From contig CAJNOQ010000040.1 of NCBI GenBank assembly GCA_905250885.1, positions 27,732 through 91,731 on the forward strand: DNA of 64,000 nucleotides, read 5' to 3'. Position 1 is the stretch's first letter; each line of letters starts with the position of its first letter. The notes under the pieces are model-generated. The model searched no databases. It was not told where the DNA came from and was given only the letters and a program-made list of their open reading frames with translations. Position numbers and translations under genes: made by a program. Positions 1 through 12,693 of this stretch are shown one piece after another. This DNA comes from Didymodactylos carnosus (lineage: Eukaryota > Rotifera > Eurotatoria > Philodinida > Philodinidae).

Positions 1-3000
1 TGATATGTAAAAATGTTCAAATATCTTGTACGAATAAATCAACTGAACATAATAATACAAGTTCAACAATTCAGTTAACGACAACACCACATGCGACAAT
101 TAAGGAAAATATTATTGATTTGCATGGAACGAAATTTATTGATCATTTAATTGAAATTAAACCTGAACAACAAGATACGAGTAATAATGACGTTGATGGT
201 AAATAACGAGCATGTCATTACAATTATTTATGAAAACGATATTCCTAAATTATCTGTTCTAGACGAAGATGGTGGTAAAGAAAATCAAGATGAATTAATC
301 TCAAAGTTTAAGTTAGAAGGTTTTATTTCCATTGCTCAACACGGTAATGGTCGTTCAGCATCGGATCGTCAATATTTGTATATAAACTCACGCCCATGTG
401 ATAATGCACGTTTAATTAAAATAATTAATGAAATTTATCGTTCATTTAACCCACAACAGTATCCGATTTTAATTTTAAATATTCTTATTGATAAATCATC
501 AATTGATATTAATGTCACGCCAGATAAACGAAAAATTTTTATTCACGAAGAAGATAAACTAGTTTTATATTTAAGATCAAAATTAAATAAATTATTCGAA
601 ACAAATAATGGAGTTTATATTCGATTCAATTCTTTACTACTACCCTCAACGTCAACAGCAAAACCAAATGAATTAAAAGAAAGAATTATTGAAAATATGA
701 AACGAAATTATTCAAAAACAACAACGGCAATAGAGAATGATACACCAAAAGCTAAACAGATGAAATTAGACCATTTTATTAAACAACAAGATACAACGTT
801 AAATACAGATGCACAACAACAGGTCGGTAATCTTTTGGTCATTTTATTGTTTTATTTAGGACAATATTTAAATTATATGTATCAATTTTAGCGCATCTCA
901 GTGTCAGATGAAACATTGGTGAATGCGGACGATATTCTTCTCAGCGAGGATGAATCTACGCAAACTTCAAGTGTTTATTTTATTTTTTTATTTCGTTCAT
1001 ACAAGTGTTTAATTTTTATCGTTGCGTTTTAGATTCTTCTACTACACCTGTTAATCAGACCATTGTTGAGGCTGTAGCTTCACGAATATTACCAGCTGTC
1101 GGCGTATTTACAACGGTATTTTGTTTTAAATGTTAGTTTGACTGATATTAACCTTTGAAGGACTTTCTCATAATTTTTGCAGATTGGTAGTCCAAATGAA
1201 GAAAATGAAAAAAAGAGTTCATTATGTACACAAGATCGTCAATTCTATACATTTGAACAATATCCAATTAAAAATCATTCGTCTAATCAACCAACTACAA
1301 TGGCAACAACTGTTGAAACGTATCATGATAAAATATTAACAAGTCCATCAAAACAAGAATTATTCTATCGATTAAAACAATTGAGGCAACAAGATACTGA
1401 AACAGATGATCTCGCAAAAACTGATCATGATCTACAAACATATTCACAACAAACAAAAACCGATGTTAATCTACAAACATATCCGCAGCAAACAAAAACT
1501 GATCTTGATTCAACAATTACTACTACGCCAAAAATTACTACAGATGATCAAACGGAACCGGTAAAAATTACTTCATGTTGTTTTATCCTTCTATTGAAAC
1601 ACAGCTAATTTATTTGTGTTTGATTTCAGACGGTTCGTTCGTACAAAACGGTTGAAATGACAGTTAAATTTGATTTTGAAAAGTTGAAAAGAAGGTGGGA
1701 AATGAAACAAAATAAAAAGAACAATGCACAACCGGCACCCTCAAATTTTGAGGCGAAAATATCAGTAGAAGATAATCAAGCGGCTGAAATTGAATTACAA
1801 CGACAAATAGATAAAACTGATTTTAAAATGTAAGAATAAGGCATTTTTTTGGCTATTCTTCAAAATTTGCATTTGTCTTTGAATATTAACGAAAATTTGG
1901 CTTTTCAAAGGAAACTTATCGATTTTGTCCAGAAATTTTCACTTACCGTCTAAATTCTAATAAAACTTGCAAATGCAATCATCTGTTTGATTATTTGTGT
2001 TTTAGTATGAACATTATTGGTCAGTTTAATCTCGGTTTTATAATTACTTGTCTTGATCGAAAAAATTTGTTTATAATTGATCAACATGCCGCAGATGAAA
2101 TATATAATTTTCACATGTTGCAAGAGACAACACAATTTGAATATCAAAAACTATTACTGCCAAAATATTTATCATTAGATTATTCACAAGAATTAATTCT
2201 GAAACAACATTTAAATGTTTTCAAAAAACTTGGGTAGGATTGTAGAAAGAGATAGCAAAAAAAGCACCTCTAAAAAATTGTTTACAACTGTCAAATTCAA
2301 ATATAGTTTAAAGAAAAAATGAATGTTTTGGTTTGATTTAGTAAATATTATTGGTTGTTTTTCTATTTATCTAGTTTTGATATTAGTATCGATGAACAAG
2401 CACCAATCGGAAAACGTTGTCAAATGTCAACATGTCCAACAGCAAAATCAATGTTTTTTGGTCCCGATGATGTAGATGAAATTTTAAATTATTTAACAGA
2501 TAGCTGTGGATCCGGTAATGTTGATGAAGAAAACTCATCAATTGATCAATATTATGTGTCATCAAAATTACGAAAATTATATGCATCAAAAGCATGTCGA
2601 AAATCAGTCATGATTGGCTCAGCACTGAGCTACAATAAAATGAGAATAATTACTGATCATTTGAGTACAATACAAAAGCCTTGGGTATGTTTATTGTTCA
2701 TCTACATTGATTAAACACTTCACTTAATATTTCTGTATTTTCAGAATTGTCCTCATGGCCGTCCAACAATACGTCATCTATTCAATTTTGACCAAATAGA
2801 GTCCACATTCATTGATGGCTATGTTGTACAGGTATGTATAATTCATAAACACCGACCAGTTTCTTTTTTGTTTAGAACAACTTTTCATATTTAGAATATC
2901 GGCAATTGAAACGTCCTCAATATAAACCCGGTGTGTGTGTGTATATATGTATATCAGACAATCTATTGATGAAATTTTTCTATTCTATATGTTTTATTAA

Positions 3001-3092
3001 TACTAGATATAATGTGTGATATATTTGTAACTGATGTATTTATCATCTCTCTTTTGTTTTTTTAGAAATCGAAACTTGATAATAAAAATTAA
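1..3092 (+). CDS. PMS2: DNA mismatch repair endonuclease PMS2, 3' part (5' end outside window)
   Basis: C-terminal two thirds of the MutL homologue PMS2, which pairs with MLH1 and nicks DNA in mismatch repair. Exons: <1-198, 263-822, 892-970, 1033-1115, 1183-1560, 1630-1829, 2006-2233, 2375-2684, 2745-2831, 3066-3092; all phases agree. Exons 1-2 carry the end of the ATPase/transducer region (GRSASDRQYLYINSRPCD, DINVTPDKRKIF). Exons 3-6 are a low-complexity Q/T/N linker. Exon 7 has GQFNLGF and the endonuclease motif DQHAADEIYNFH. Exon 8 has ACRKSVMIG and exon 9 NCPHGRPTIRHL, matching the PMS2 metal-binding motifs. The last acidic residue of DQHA(X)2E(X)4E is His here. The tiny last exon encodes nine codons ending in TAA, with AATAAA at 3122-3127. 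Family assignment is firm; the linker exon borders are less so. Confidence 0.93.
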
Positions 3093-3137
3093 ATTTGTGA
3101 TATTTTTTTGAAAACTTCGATAATAAAACCATGTCAA

Positions 3138-4137
3138 TTAAGTATTATTCGAATCGAGAATAAATGTTTGTCCATCAGTCACTTTACTGTTATTATCTTT
3201 ATACCAAAGACTGAAAGCAAGCGGTGATGAAGAATCTTTCAGACGCTTTGATAGTGGTACATGAAATTGTTGATTATCTTTTTTCTGTAATTGGGCATTT
3301 CGTAAATATATTTCTTTTAATTTTTTCAACCTCAATGGCTAAGGGTATTTGGACATTTGATTGTCGAGAAAGATATTCAGCACCAGATATGACAGTGCTT
3401 GATCGCGTTCTTTTTGTTGTGTCCAATATCGAATTTTTTGACATTGGTTTTATTAATCTAACTCGTCGTTCTTTCAAGTTGAACGAAACATTTTCCGAAA
3501 TTGACTTTGTTTCTTGTGAACTTCTTATTTGTTGTCTCGCTGATTCTTCAGGTGATGTAGTTTGAGTCTTTCGAACTTTTAATAAAGTTGAGACAAGTTT
3601 TGCTGCATATTGACTAGAAGTCTTGTTTCCAGATGCAATATGTGTAAAGGGTTCTTGTTTTGTAGTATCTAAATTGCTTGTTGATTTATCTGAACACATA
3701 CTACCACTAGATGTTGAATTAAATGAAAGCTTTTGTGCATTTTTTTGCATTTGATGATTGCTGTTTGGTTGTTGTTGTGTTTCGTTTCTTGTTTGTTGTT
3801 CATTAAGATTAGAAATTCCTCGAATATTATTCTTCGTTTGTAGGCCATAATTATAATGATCAATACTTCTGTTAAATAAACTATTAACCATTTTTACTGA
3901 TTTCTTGGGTTTATCGACTAGTTCAGTCTCATTCATTAGAGTAGGAGCTGCATATATTCCTCTCACGTATCTCGGTAATGTTGAGTTTGAGTTATCTCTT
4001 TCAATTGTTTTGTCTTTGTTTGCTTTTGTTTGCTTGTTGTTATCGTGCTTTTTATCTTGTACAGATTTTCCGATAGCGCATAAATTATCGTTAGAACTTC
4101 TTGTAAAAGCATTTTGACTCCACGATCTATTTCTGAA
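3138..4137 (-). CDS. Unrecognised Q/N/S-rich protein, 3' exons
   Basis: Open minus-strand frame from an acceptor (TTTCATTTCAG) ending at 4138 down to a stop at 3138-3140. Exons as I read them: 3331-4137 and 3138-3284, joined by a 46-nt GT-AG intron (3285-3330) of phase 0; a one-base frameshift is the alternative. The protein is basic, rich in Q, N, S, T and K, with no transmembrane segment and no domain I recognise. Landmarks are RNRSWSQNAF near the start and RRVRLIKPMSKN in the second half. No start codon or 5' exon was found: the first exon needs two bases from an upstream exon. The candidate exon at 5596-5952 could belong to the same gene, but its phase does not join directly. The stop lies 45 bp from the PMS2 stop, on the opposite strand. 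Confidence 0.6.
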
Positions 4138-4564
4138 ATGAAATCAGTAAAATAGACATACAAAAGCTGTTTCAAAACACTTTGGTTTGAACTTTTCGAA
4201 AAATGCATCGGCTCTATTTAGTATGAAAGACTTTTTTTAAAGAATCCGTAAAAACGAAAAAAACATTTTGATTAGCGAAGTCATCGAGTGATAGTTTTCC
4301 TCTTCTATTTCCATCGTTGTTTTCAACATTGTATTCAAATATTCATATCAAAAATATAAACAAGGCGTGAGTGATCAATTTGTGATTGATATAAACGAAT
4401 AAAGACCTTTTGTTGTCTCCACTGTTTGTGTTTTCACGAACACAGATTTATGTTGTGTTTGCATCACAATTAGGTTATTAGCAGGGTCGTCTATTCTGGG
4501 TGTGCGTGCGAGGGTGCATATTCCCTCAATTATTCAAATATTATCTTTTTTTGAACAGTTACGC

Positions 4565-5162
4565 GGAAACCACTCCAACTGTCTGCTAGCTTTTTTCACG
4601 AAATATAGTGGACAATAGGTAATCGAGTGTGCTGAATCTGAATAGCATAGTGGTTTGGGCGTTTAGGCCTCCAGAGATCGGTTTTCTGGGAAACCAGTTT
4701 TTCAGAAACTCTAAAAAAGAACCCAAGCCTTTTTTAATGAGGCATAATTGTAGCTCGCATATTTCTGATTAAAATGAGACATCTCCCAGCTCTACATGAC
4801 CTTTCTTTGCAAAGTTATAGAATTTACAAGAAAGGCTCTAAATATTCATTGTCAGCTCAAAGCTACAGAAATAAGAAGAAATTAATTCAGGGCTTTTCTT
4901 GTAAAGTCTATAACTTTGCAAAGAAAGGTCATGTAGAGCTGGGAGATGTCTCATTTTAATCAGAAATATGCGGGCTACAATTATGCCTCATTAAGAAGAG
5001 TTTGAGTTCTTTTTTAGAGTTTCTGAAAAACTGGTTTCCCAGAAAACGGTCTCTGGAGGCCTAAACGCCCAAACCACTATGCTATTCGGATTCAGCACAC
5101 TCGATTACCTGTTGTCCACTAGATTTCGTGAAAAAAGCGATGGGACAGTTGGAGTGGTTTCC
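4565..5162. repeat. Foldback element, about 600 bp, arms about 275 bp
   Basis: Near-perfect inverted repeat. The left arm begins GGAAACCACTCCAACTGTC at 4565 and the right arm ends with its complement at 5162. Pairing continues inward through AGCTCTACATGACC (about 4790) and GGTCATGTAGAGCT (about 4926) to a loop of roughly 40-50 bases near 4842-4880. A handful of mismatches separate the arms. No clear target-site duplication and no transposase. It is most like a non-autonomous foldback/MITE. It lies between two minus-strand coding segments that may be one gene. Confidence 0.88.
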
Positions 5163-5595
5163 TCTTTAGACCTAGAAAAAAATAATTTGATTCTATCTCT
5201 GCGAGAATCTTTGTTACACTCCTCCTAATGTGGATTCCCTACTGACAGTCACGGTTATTGGTAATCAAAAATAAATCTTTACCCCAGTATGAAGTAATCA
5301 TTATCTGATGAGAAGCAGATCCTTGTGTACATGTAACAAATTTTCACCTCTTTTTGATTTGAAAAAGAGTTTCCGTTTTGGTTTGATCTGGTTTGACTTG
5401 AGATTTTTAAAACACAGGAACAGATTCAACCTCTGGTTCGTTCGTTTCTTTCTCATTTTTTCTTCGTGTCGCTGCCTTCATGTGAAAGCAGATATATGAG
5501 AGCGGTAAAAATGAAAGGAACCAACATCTTATGTCAATCATCTCTACTAAATGCTCGAGATGGACGCAGTTTCAATGATTCTGAATTAAACTCGA

Positions 5596-5952
5596 TTAGT
5601 AAATTATATAATACCTTACTTGGTCATTGATTAGGTTTGAAAACGGAAGATCATCTGCTTCAACTCTTTTCCGGTGATGATCATCTGATACTGGAGTGTT
5701 TTTTTCGAAAGTTTTCGTCATACATTCGGACTGTATGTTGCATTGTCTCCAATCTTCTTCAGGAAGAATTGTTGGAATATTATTAGCCGTTTGATTGAAC
5801 CATGTAGAATTATAAATCAAACCTCTTTGTAAACCTGATGCTGTTACAATGTGACATATGAGACCAGACATCTGTTTATCTAGTGCAGCTTGATTTGCGG
5901 GCAATAATAGAAGAATTCCATAATTTCTACTAAATAAAGGTGTATTAGACAT
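5596..5952 (-). CDS. Candidate 5' exon of an unrecognised gene
   Basis: Open frame starting at an ATG at 5952 (MSNTPLFSRNYG) with about 111 codons up to a good donor (CAA|GTAAGG, donor at 5619-5618). If that donor is not used, the frame reads seven more codons to a stop at 5596. The 5' end has a short hydrophobic stretch (YGILLLLPANQAAL) that could be a weak signal or buried helix. Cysteines occur in SGLICHIV, RQCN and SECM. I know no family for it. I found no downstream exon in phase, so it may be the first exon of the gene ending at 3138, with intermediate exons missed. Confidence 0.4.
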   Translation of the reverse strand: MSNTPLFSRNYGILLLLPANQAALDKQMSGLICHIVTASGLQRGLIYNSTWFNQTANNIPTILPEEDWRQCNIQSECMTKTFEKNTPVSDDHHRKRVEADDLPFSNLINDQVRYYIIY

Positions 5953-8257
5953 TATTGTGCTATAATAAAACTCAACGGAAATCAATGATAGCGCTATAAT
6001 AACTCTTTTTCTTAGTTACTCAATATGAGTTAGGTTTGTTTGTGTAAAGTTTACAGTTTGTCGTCTGAAGTATCATTTTCAACGTCGAACGTTCATTTTC
6101 TCTTCAACTACTTTTGAACAGCTGTTGTCATTTCGATTTCTTTTTTTGTAGAACAAATAACATTCTAGTTGCTTTTGCTTCCTGTTCTACGTCTTCTGAG
6201 ATACAAATTTTAGCCTTGAATCAAAGGTCGAAAATGTTTCATCAAACATTTAAAAACGCCTGTTCATTGTTTCATGATCCTCAAGGATTTGATTTTATAG
6301 CTTGATTTTGACACTATTATCCAGAGAGATAATACTAATGTAATATTTGATACAGTCTTATTCCAGTGTTTAAGTAAAACTCAATGACATTGACTGTGTA
6401 AATTAGTAGACTATAAATTTTGTTACGATAATTTTGATATTGATTTTTGTCTATAGTAAAAGAAAAAAACCAATATTATTATTTCATTGACATTTTTAAA
6501 TACATTATTTTAAAAATGCTTGAAGTAAGGTATAATAATATTAAATTTTTCAAATAAATGTCTTATAATATTTGATCAAGTTTTTTTCATAAAATTCAAG
6601 TACACTGTATATAGTTTACAGGAGGGATACTTGTTCTTCATGAGTTTACAAATATAAAAATGGCTGTTAGAAAATTTCTTTTTTTTTTTTTTAAGTATAA
6701 AAATATAAAAATTACTGTAACAACCAATGTTTTTTATATCTAACATTTTGAAGAACTTATTGTTTTTATTAAAATTTATCGTCTTAAAAAAATGTATGTA
6801 AATTTATTAGTAAAAATTAATGTACTTCACTTGTAACTTATCTATCGCTCTATTAACAAGTAGCTTCTTAATAACTAGTAAGTCAATGGTAAAAATTTTC
6901 TTGTAAAACTTTTACCTTTCCCAACGTTTTCATTTTATATTATCATTCTCAATAATTTATTCGGCAGACACTGTACACTACTCTTTATTTAGTTATTTCT
7001 GGGATGTAAAATTTTATCCTTTATTTAATAGTGACACATTGTTAATTATGTATCAATATACTTTTAGAAGGCATTCCTATTCCATTAGTTTAACGAATGA
7101 TGGTGTCTGTTTAATTAATGAGCATCGGCTAACAGCAGTCTCTGTCCGTTCTTCTATGAACAAAGAAATGTAACAGTTGGAGTAGAAAATGAAAAAAAAA
7201 GGATAAAAATAAATGAAATTTTTGTAATTGTTCTACACATGCTACCTTTTCTTTCATTAGTTTATTATTTCTATTGTCAAAATGAAATATGAAATATAAA
7301 AAGCCGCAAAAGAATAATGGATGAACAGGAAACATCAGCTATTTAAATCGTTCTATGATTGAGTAAGAGAGAATATAATTTTTTTTCTATGATATTCTAT
7401 CGTATTAAAGTGAAAATGTGTGAAAGAATTTCTCTTCAGAATTAGATATGAAATAAATATCAATATTAAAAGAACTAAATATTAATATAAAATTAAATAT
7501 TTATACTGTAATTATGAAAAAAAACCTATAAATATAGAGATATTTCTTGCATATAATATTATGTTCAGGAAATTTCTTGTTTTTATAACATAGTTGACTG
7601 TATCATTCAATTCAGTAACATTATTTATTATTTTAGAGGATCCAACCATATCAGAGACTGCCCATGTGTACTTTTACTGTTTGAAATTCTTGATCTTTTT
7701 ATAATTCACTAGGCAGTTAGTGTCAGGAATATCAATTTTAAGGATGCACGCTATTTTTTCCTCTGAAGAATAGAAAACATTTTGTAGAAAATGAGTGCCA
7801 AGCTCTTCTTAGTGGACGTGCAAATAAAAAAGAGATAATGCGCGTCATATTTCTTTTTTTTTTGAATAATAAAAAAATGTCTAAAGAAAGCGTTTTCTTC
7901 TTTTTTTTTTGTTTTTTTTTAATGTGTCAAAAACGTAATTTGTTGTTATTCTTTTATTTTTCTTATTCACAGATAAATTCTGAGAAAAAAAAATGTAGTA
8001 TGAACTCAAATTATTAAACTCTCCGTTCTTTTTATATTAATCTTCGTAACAGAAATGACTTGAAGCGTTTTAAACTCAAATTTTTGGTATCAGATTAATC
8101 TTTTAATATTTAATCACTTTAACTCACCCGATGTTGGTGTTACATGAGCTAATCTTTCTACCTTTCCTCTTATTTCACTGTTTCCGTGTATGTATCTGAT
8201 CTTTCCGCTTCTTCACACTGTTATTCTCTAATTATATGTGTTGTAGTATATATGTAT

Positions 8258-8335
8258 TATATATATATATACACATGCACACACACACACAGACACACAT
8301 TTACAATATACATTTTCTCTCTCTCTCTCTCTCTC
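8258..8335. repeat. Adjacent TA, CA and CT microsatellites
   Basis: Alternating TA run, then a CA run interrupted by single substitutions, then about ten uninterrupted CT units ending near 8335. The order gives a purine/pyrimidine-skewed tract. Confidence 0.9.
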
Positions 8336-11300
8336 GCTGTCTCTTCCCTTCTATATGTACTGCTATGTGGAGAATTTGAAAAGAAATTTCTCTTTTCTTT
8401 CTCTTTTTCCTCATCATCTATTATGCTTGGTAAAACACACAAATAATGATGATGTGTTATATATTCCCAGCTTTTTTTAAATCTTCCTAAGCTCTTCGTT
8501 AAAAGTTTAGACTAGATTAACTCATGCACCGTGAAGAAAATAATGAATAACGTAAATGAACATTAGTTGCATCATTTCAAGTAAGTAATAAATGAGTAAT
8601 TTTTTAAAATGTAAAAAGATTTAGAACAACTTTGATGTTTACCTTTGTTTAAAATTTAAAAGTTCTTGATTCTGTAGGTCTTCATGAGAAAAATGTTTAA
8701 ATATTGAAGATTTTTTGTAAGAAAACAAATTTACGTACTTAATTGGTGATCAGTTTAATCAGAGTTCATAAATAATTCTAAATACTTCTTTCTATGTTTC
8801 TCATTATATACTAGGTAACTGTAGCGTAGGACAAAGTTTGAAAATGCTTTTCTAAACATGAGATACAGAAAGAACATTCTTCTTTATATTGCATTGGGCT
8901 AGATAATTACATCGCACAATTAACTACGATAGTACTGATATAGTATTATTTAGTTTTTAAGTATTCAGGTAGTAAAAAGCACAATAATGAAACATTGAGG
9001 GAAGAGGAGAAATTATATTTCTAAATTATTTTGATGAACATTTTCACATCGTGATTACTAATACGACAATCCGTGATTGTCTTTTTTTTCTTCTAAATTG
9101 CAATACATAGATAGACTAACATGATAAAGCTAAATTACACAAATATTTTTGACATCCGTCAAACGAGACGGGTCAGTAGTTACTCTTCTTGGAAAAAATC
9201 TATATAATTTCTATTAGTTGATTAAAGATAACTTTCATCTATATATGTGTATGAGAGAAATGATGCTCGATTTCCGTCATTTGAGAAATTGATTCTTCAC
9301 ATGATACAAATTGTGCTATATCACACAACACACCATACATATTGCCTGTTTAATAGAGATTGAAATTGTAACTACAATTATAAAGATCGGACACGAATAT
9401 GTACAGTTTTAATTTGACTTTTTCATTTTTCAATGTACATAGTCTCATGACACATATTTCCTGACTAAAACTGATTAGAAATGAGATTCTACTTCAGTAA
9501 TACTATTACTAAAAGAAAAAAAAATTGAAAACTGGGAACACTGAACAAAAAAGAAATTCTATTAACTGTATTTATTTATTGTGGATTATGAATGTTATTT
9601 GTATATGATTCACTACTACTGGTGCACAGGTAAACACGTAGTTGAGATAAAAATCACAATTTTGTTTAACAAATCTTTTTTTTTCTTCTTAACAATAGAA
9701 ATTGATCGACGTGCTCAAGATTAAATATCTATAATAGTAATCGTATCGTTAAAATAGATAGTAAAAATTGCTCATTTTATTCTCAGTTGAATATAATGTA
9801 CTAGCACGAGTATTACGTATATAAACTTAATGTTTCTTATCTTCAACAGATTTACTAGAGATTGTTCAATTCTCTACGACATTATATAAAACTCTGCTGT
9901 CATTTATTTGTAAAGGACTAATTGTAACGTCTGTTAAATGAGTTTAGATGTTACAAGTCTGTGGATTAGAATTGTGACTATAACATAGCCCATTTGAACG
10001 GTTCTAGGCAGTCTCTTCGAGAGTCATATTAGCCAAGTAGCTCAATTGACGGTTTATTCTAGGTGATAACTACTCTATGTGTTAGATCTATTAGAATGGA
10101 GTGAAACAGAAGTATATTACAATATTGTCTATTAACAGAACTTCATTAAAAAAAAGTTATGAACGTTAAGTTTCATGTGATCGTAAAGGTACTTGACTAT
10201 AATTTTTCTCATACCTTTTAATGTTTGTTTTTCTTTTATTTCACAATTGACTAGTTTTTCTGACAAGGACGAAAATAGTGGAGAGATTTATGGATATCAA
10301 TTATTCTCATTCTCTTTAAAAGTGTATACTACAATAGTGATAGATAGAATGTGTGAAAACACAGTGTAACATTATTCAATATAAAAAGAACAATAGCTTG
10401 GAACGATGACTTCATTAATATATTTATGAGAATAGTGACAGCATTATCTTTAAAGGCCATGATCTTGCATAATAATTATAGTGTCGATTATGACGGTAGA
10501 GAGTTGTAGATATTGTAAAACTTTTACTATAGAAAAAGTACAGTGCTAACAATGGAATATACTGCCAAACGTCCATGATTTATTGCCTCTATTAAGCTCT
10601 CGTTCCAAAAAGATATCGGACTACTTAAAACTGAATAGTTCGATTTTTCAGCCACCTTCATCAGTAACGGAAGCGTCAATGCAAGATGTGTGTTTATCTT
10701 CTTTCCTCTAAAAGTTCTTTTTCGGGACCTAAAAATGAGTCTATTCAAAAATAGTGAAAAAATATTATAAAATATAAATGCTCTATGTAAAATCGGCCGA
10801 ATTTTTTCATTTTAATCTTTGACAAACGGAATTTGGAATAAAATCGTTGGTCTGTACATACAAAAATATTTTCAATTTTATCAGACAAGCAATGAAATCA
10901 TTTTTCCTCATAGAACACAGCATCAATCTATGAATAAGATGTAGCTGAGGGATTAAGGAAAAAAATTATTCAAGAAAACTAAAATCGATTATCTTATGCA
11001 GAAGCACAACAGAAACATAAAGGAGATGTGAAATTGCACAGTAAATAATACTTCAAGAAAAGTTGGCTAACCGAAACGAATAAGTCGATCTAAATTATTT
11101 AATAATAACCATCTGTAAGTGATATATAATTCTTAATATTTTCACCGTAGTATTGTTTTAAAGTATGTTTTTGACAAGTTCTGCTTTTAAATAATTTGAC
11201 CTATGTATTTATATCTTTACACAAACAACTAACATTTCTTAAGATTTTATCAGACTGATGAATTTTTAGTAAATGTTTGAATGACGGAAAAGGCATCTGA

Positions 11301-12593
11301 TAACTTAGATTTTTTAATTAATTGTGTTCATATTAATGGTTCATCGAGTTATTTCGTGTTACGTTAAATCATAGAACATAGATAGATCACATATCTATGC
11401 TAAATAAGCAAGAAGAAACTGATGAACATTAGAGATAGTTGGACAGGCGGCTCTTTTTCTTATTAGAAGGACTAGAGATGATCTTGATATTGACTAATAA
11501 TTAATCGTGTAAAAAATGCTTTGAAGATAACAACTAAATGTCAGTTATTTCATTTTTGTACAACAATATCGAAAATAAAAGGTTTCATTATATTAAAGAA
11601 ATTTGAGTTATACGAATTTTGAAATAACACTAGACTAGAAATGTTGAACAAACACTAGCAAAACTCATCACATAGTACATTGATATTATATAATATAATT
11701 CCACATGATAATCTATTCTCACATTAGACTAGGTGAACATATTTGTGTCTGTAAGTGACAAGGACAAACATTAATCAATACTATCACAATAATCGAAGTA
11801 TAGTTTGTTCAATTATTATTATTTTTCTCTTTTTGGGACACAAGTGTTGACATTTTAAACGAAAGATATCATTTTCTCTCTCACATAACTATAACCAAAC
11901 ACGATTAAAAAAAGTGTGATATGTATTATTTGATAACCATCTAACCATCTATTCGATTTCATAAGTTCTTTTTATAATTAAATTAAAAATTCTCTCTTTC
12001 TCTTGAGATACGTTATATATTCAAATAGTATGAATATAGTAGGTAACTATACACCTCTATATTTATTATTTATTCAAAAATTCAAACGGTCTAATGAAGC
12101 GCAACTTGTATTTATACAAAAAACATGAACTACTATGTATACAAGAGAAAATCTAATATACTAGCTATATTAATTAGTTAAAAAGCCGTGTCAAAAAAAC
12201 GTATACTTATTTATGAATCTAAGAGTATCTATAAATATATATATTTTATCATAGTAATAAAATTTTTTGTTCTTTTCATCATTTATTGCATAAAATTTAG
12301 TGTAGTGAGAGAAAAAAATATATTTTCATAATAAGAAAATCTCGTAAGATTTGAGTACGATAAGCGGTATGCCATTGTGAGTCAAACATTTTTTTAAAGT
12401 GTATTAGTAAGCACATAAGATTCAAAAGCAAATTAATTAGACAAAAAGGATTTACTTTTAAGATAGATAGAATAGCTGTTAAATATTTCTTTTTCAGCTT
12501 AAAATCAGAAATATAGTAACGGGCGTCTTTCAAAGTTCTTTATAAAATTTGATAATTTGTTTTCATTCCGATTAAAAAAAAATCATGACATCA

Positions 12594-12693
12594 GTCCCGT
12601 TTCGTCGACACTCACTCTCACACCGCCCCTCCCGCCTTTGAAATTCTGTGATGTATATTCTTTGAAGTGCCCGATTTGTCGACGAAACGGGAC
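12594..12693. repeat. 100-bp element with 16-bp perfect inverted termini
   Basis: GTCCCGTTTCGTCGAC at 12594-12609 is exactly mirrored at 12678-12693. The interior is C-rich (CCGCCCCTCCCGCC), unlike the AT-rich surroundings. This looks like a small MITE; the target duplication is not clear. Confidence 0.7.

Noticed and set aside
1950-2147. Minus-strand open frame opposite PMS2 exon 7
   Set aside because: Shadow of the PMS2 coding exon on the other strand.
3224-3565. Plus-strand frame of 113 residues
   Set aside because: Lies opposite the minus-strand Q/N-rich exon, whose frame is longer and continues through splice sites.
6152-6305. Frame after an acceptor-like TTTTTTTGTAG, 50 codons, as a terminal exon on the plus strand
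   Set aside because: No upstream exon or start could be joined in phase and no family was recognised.
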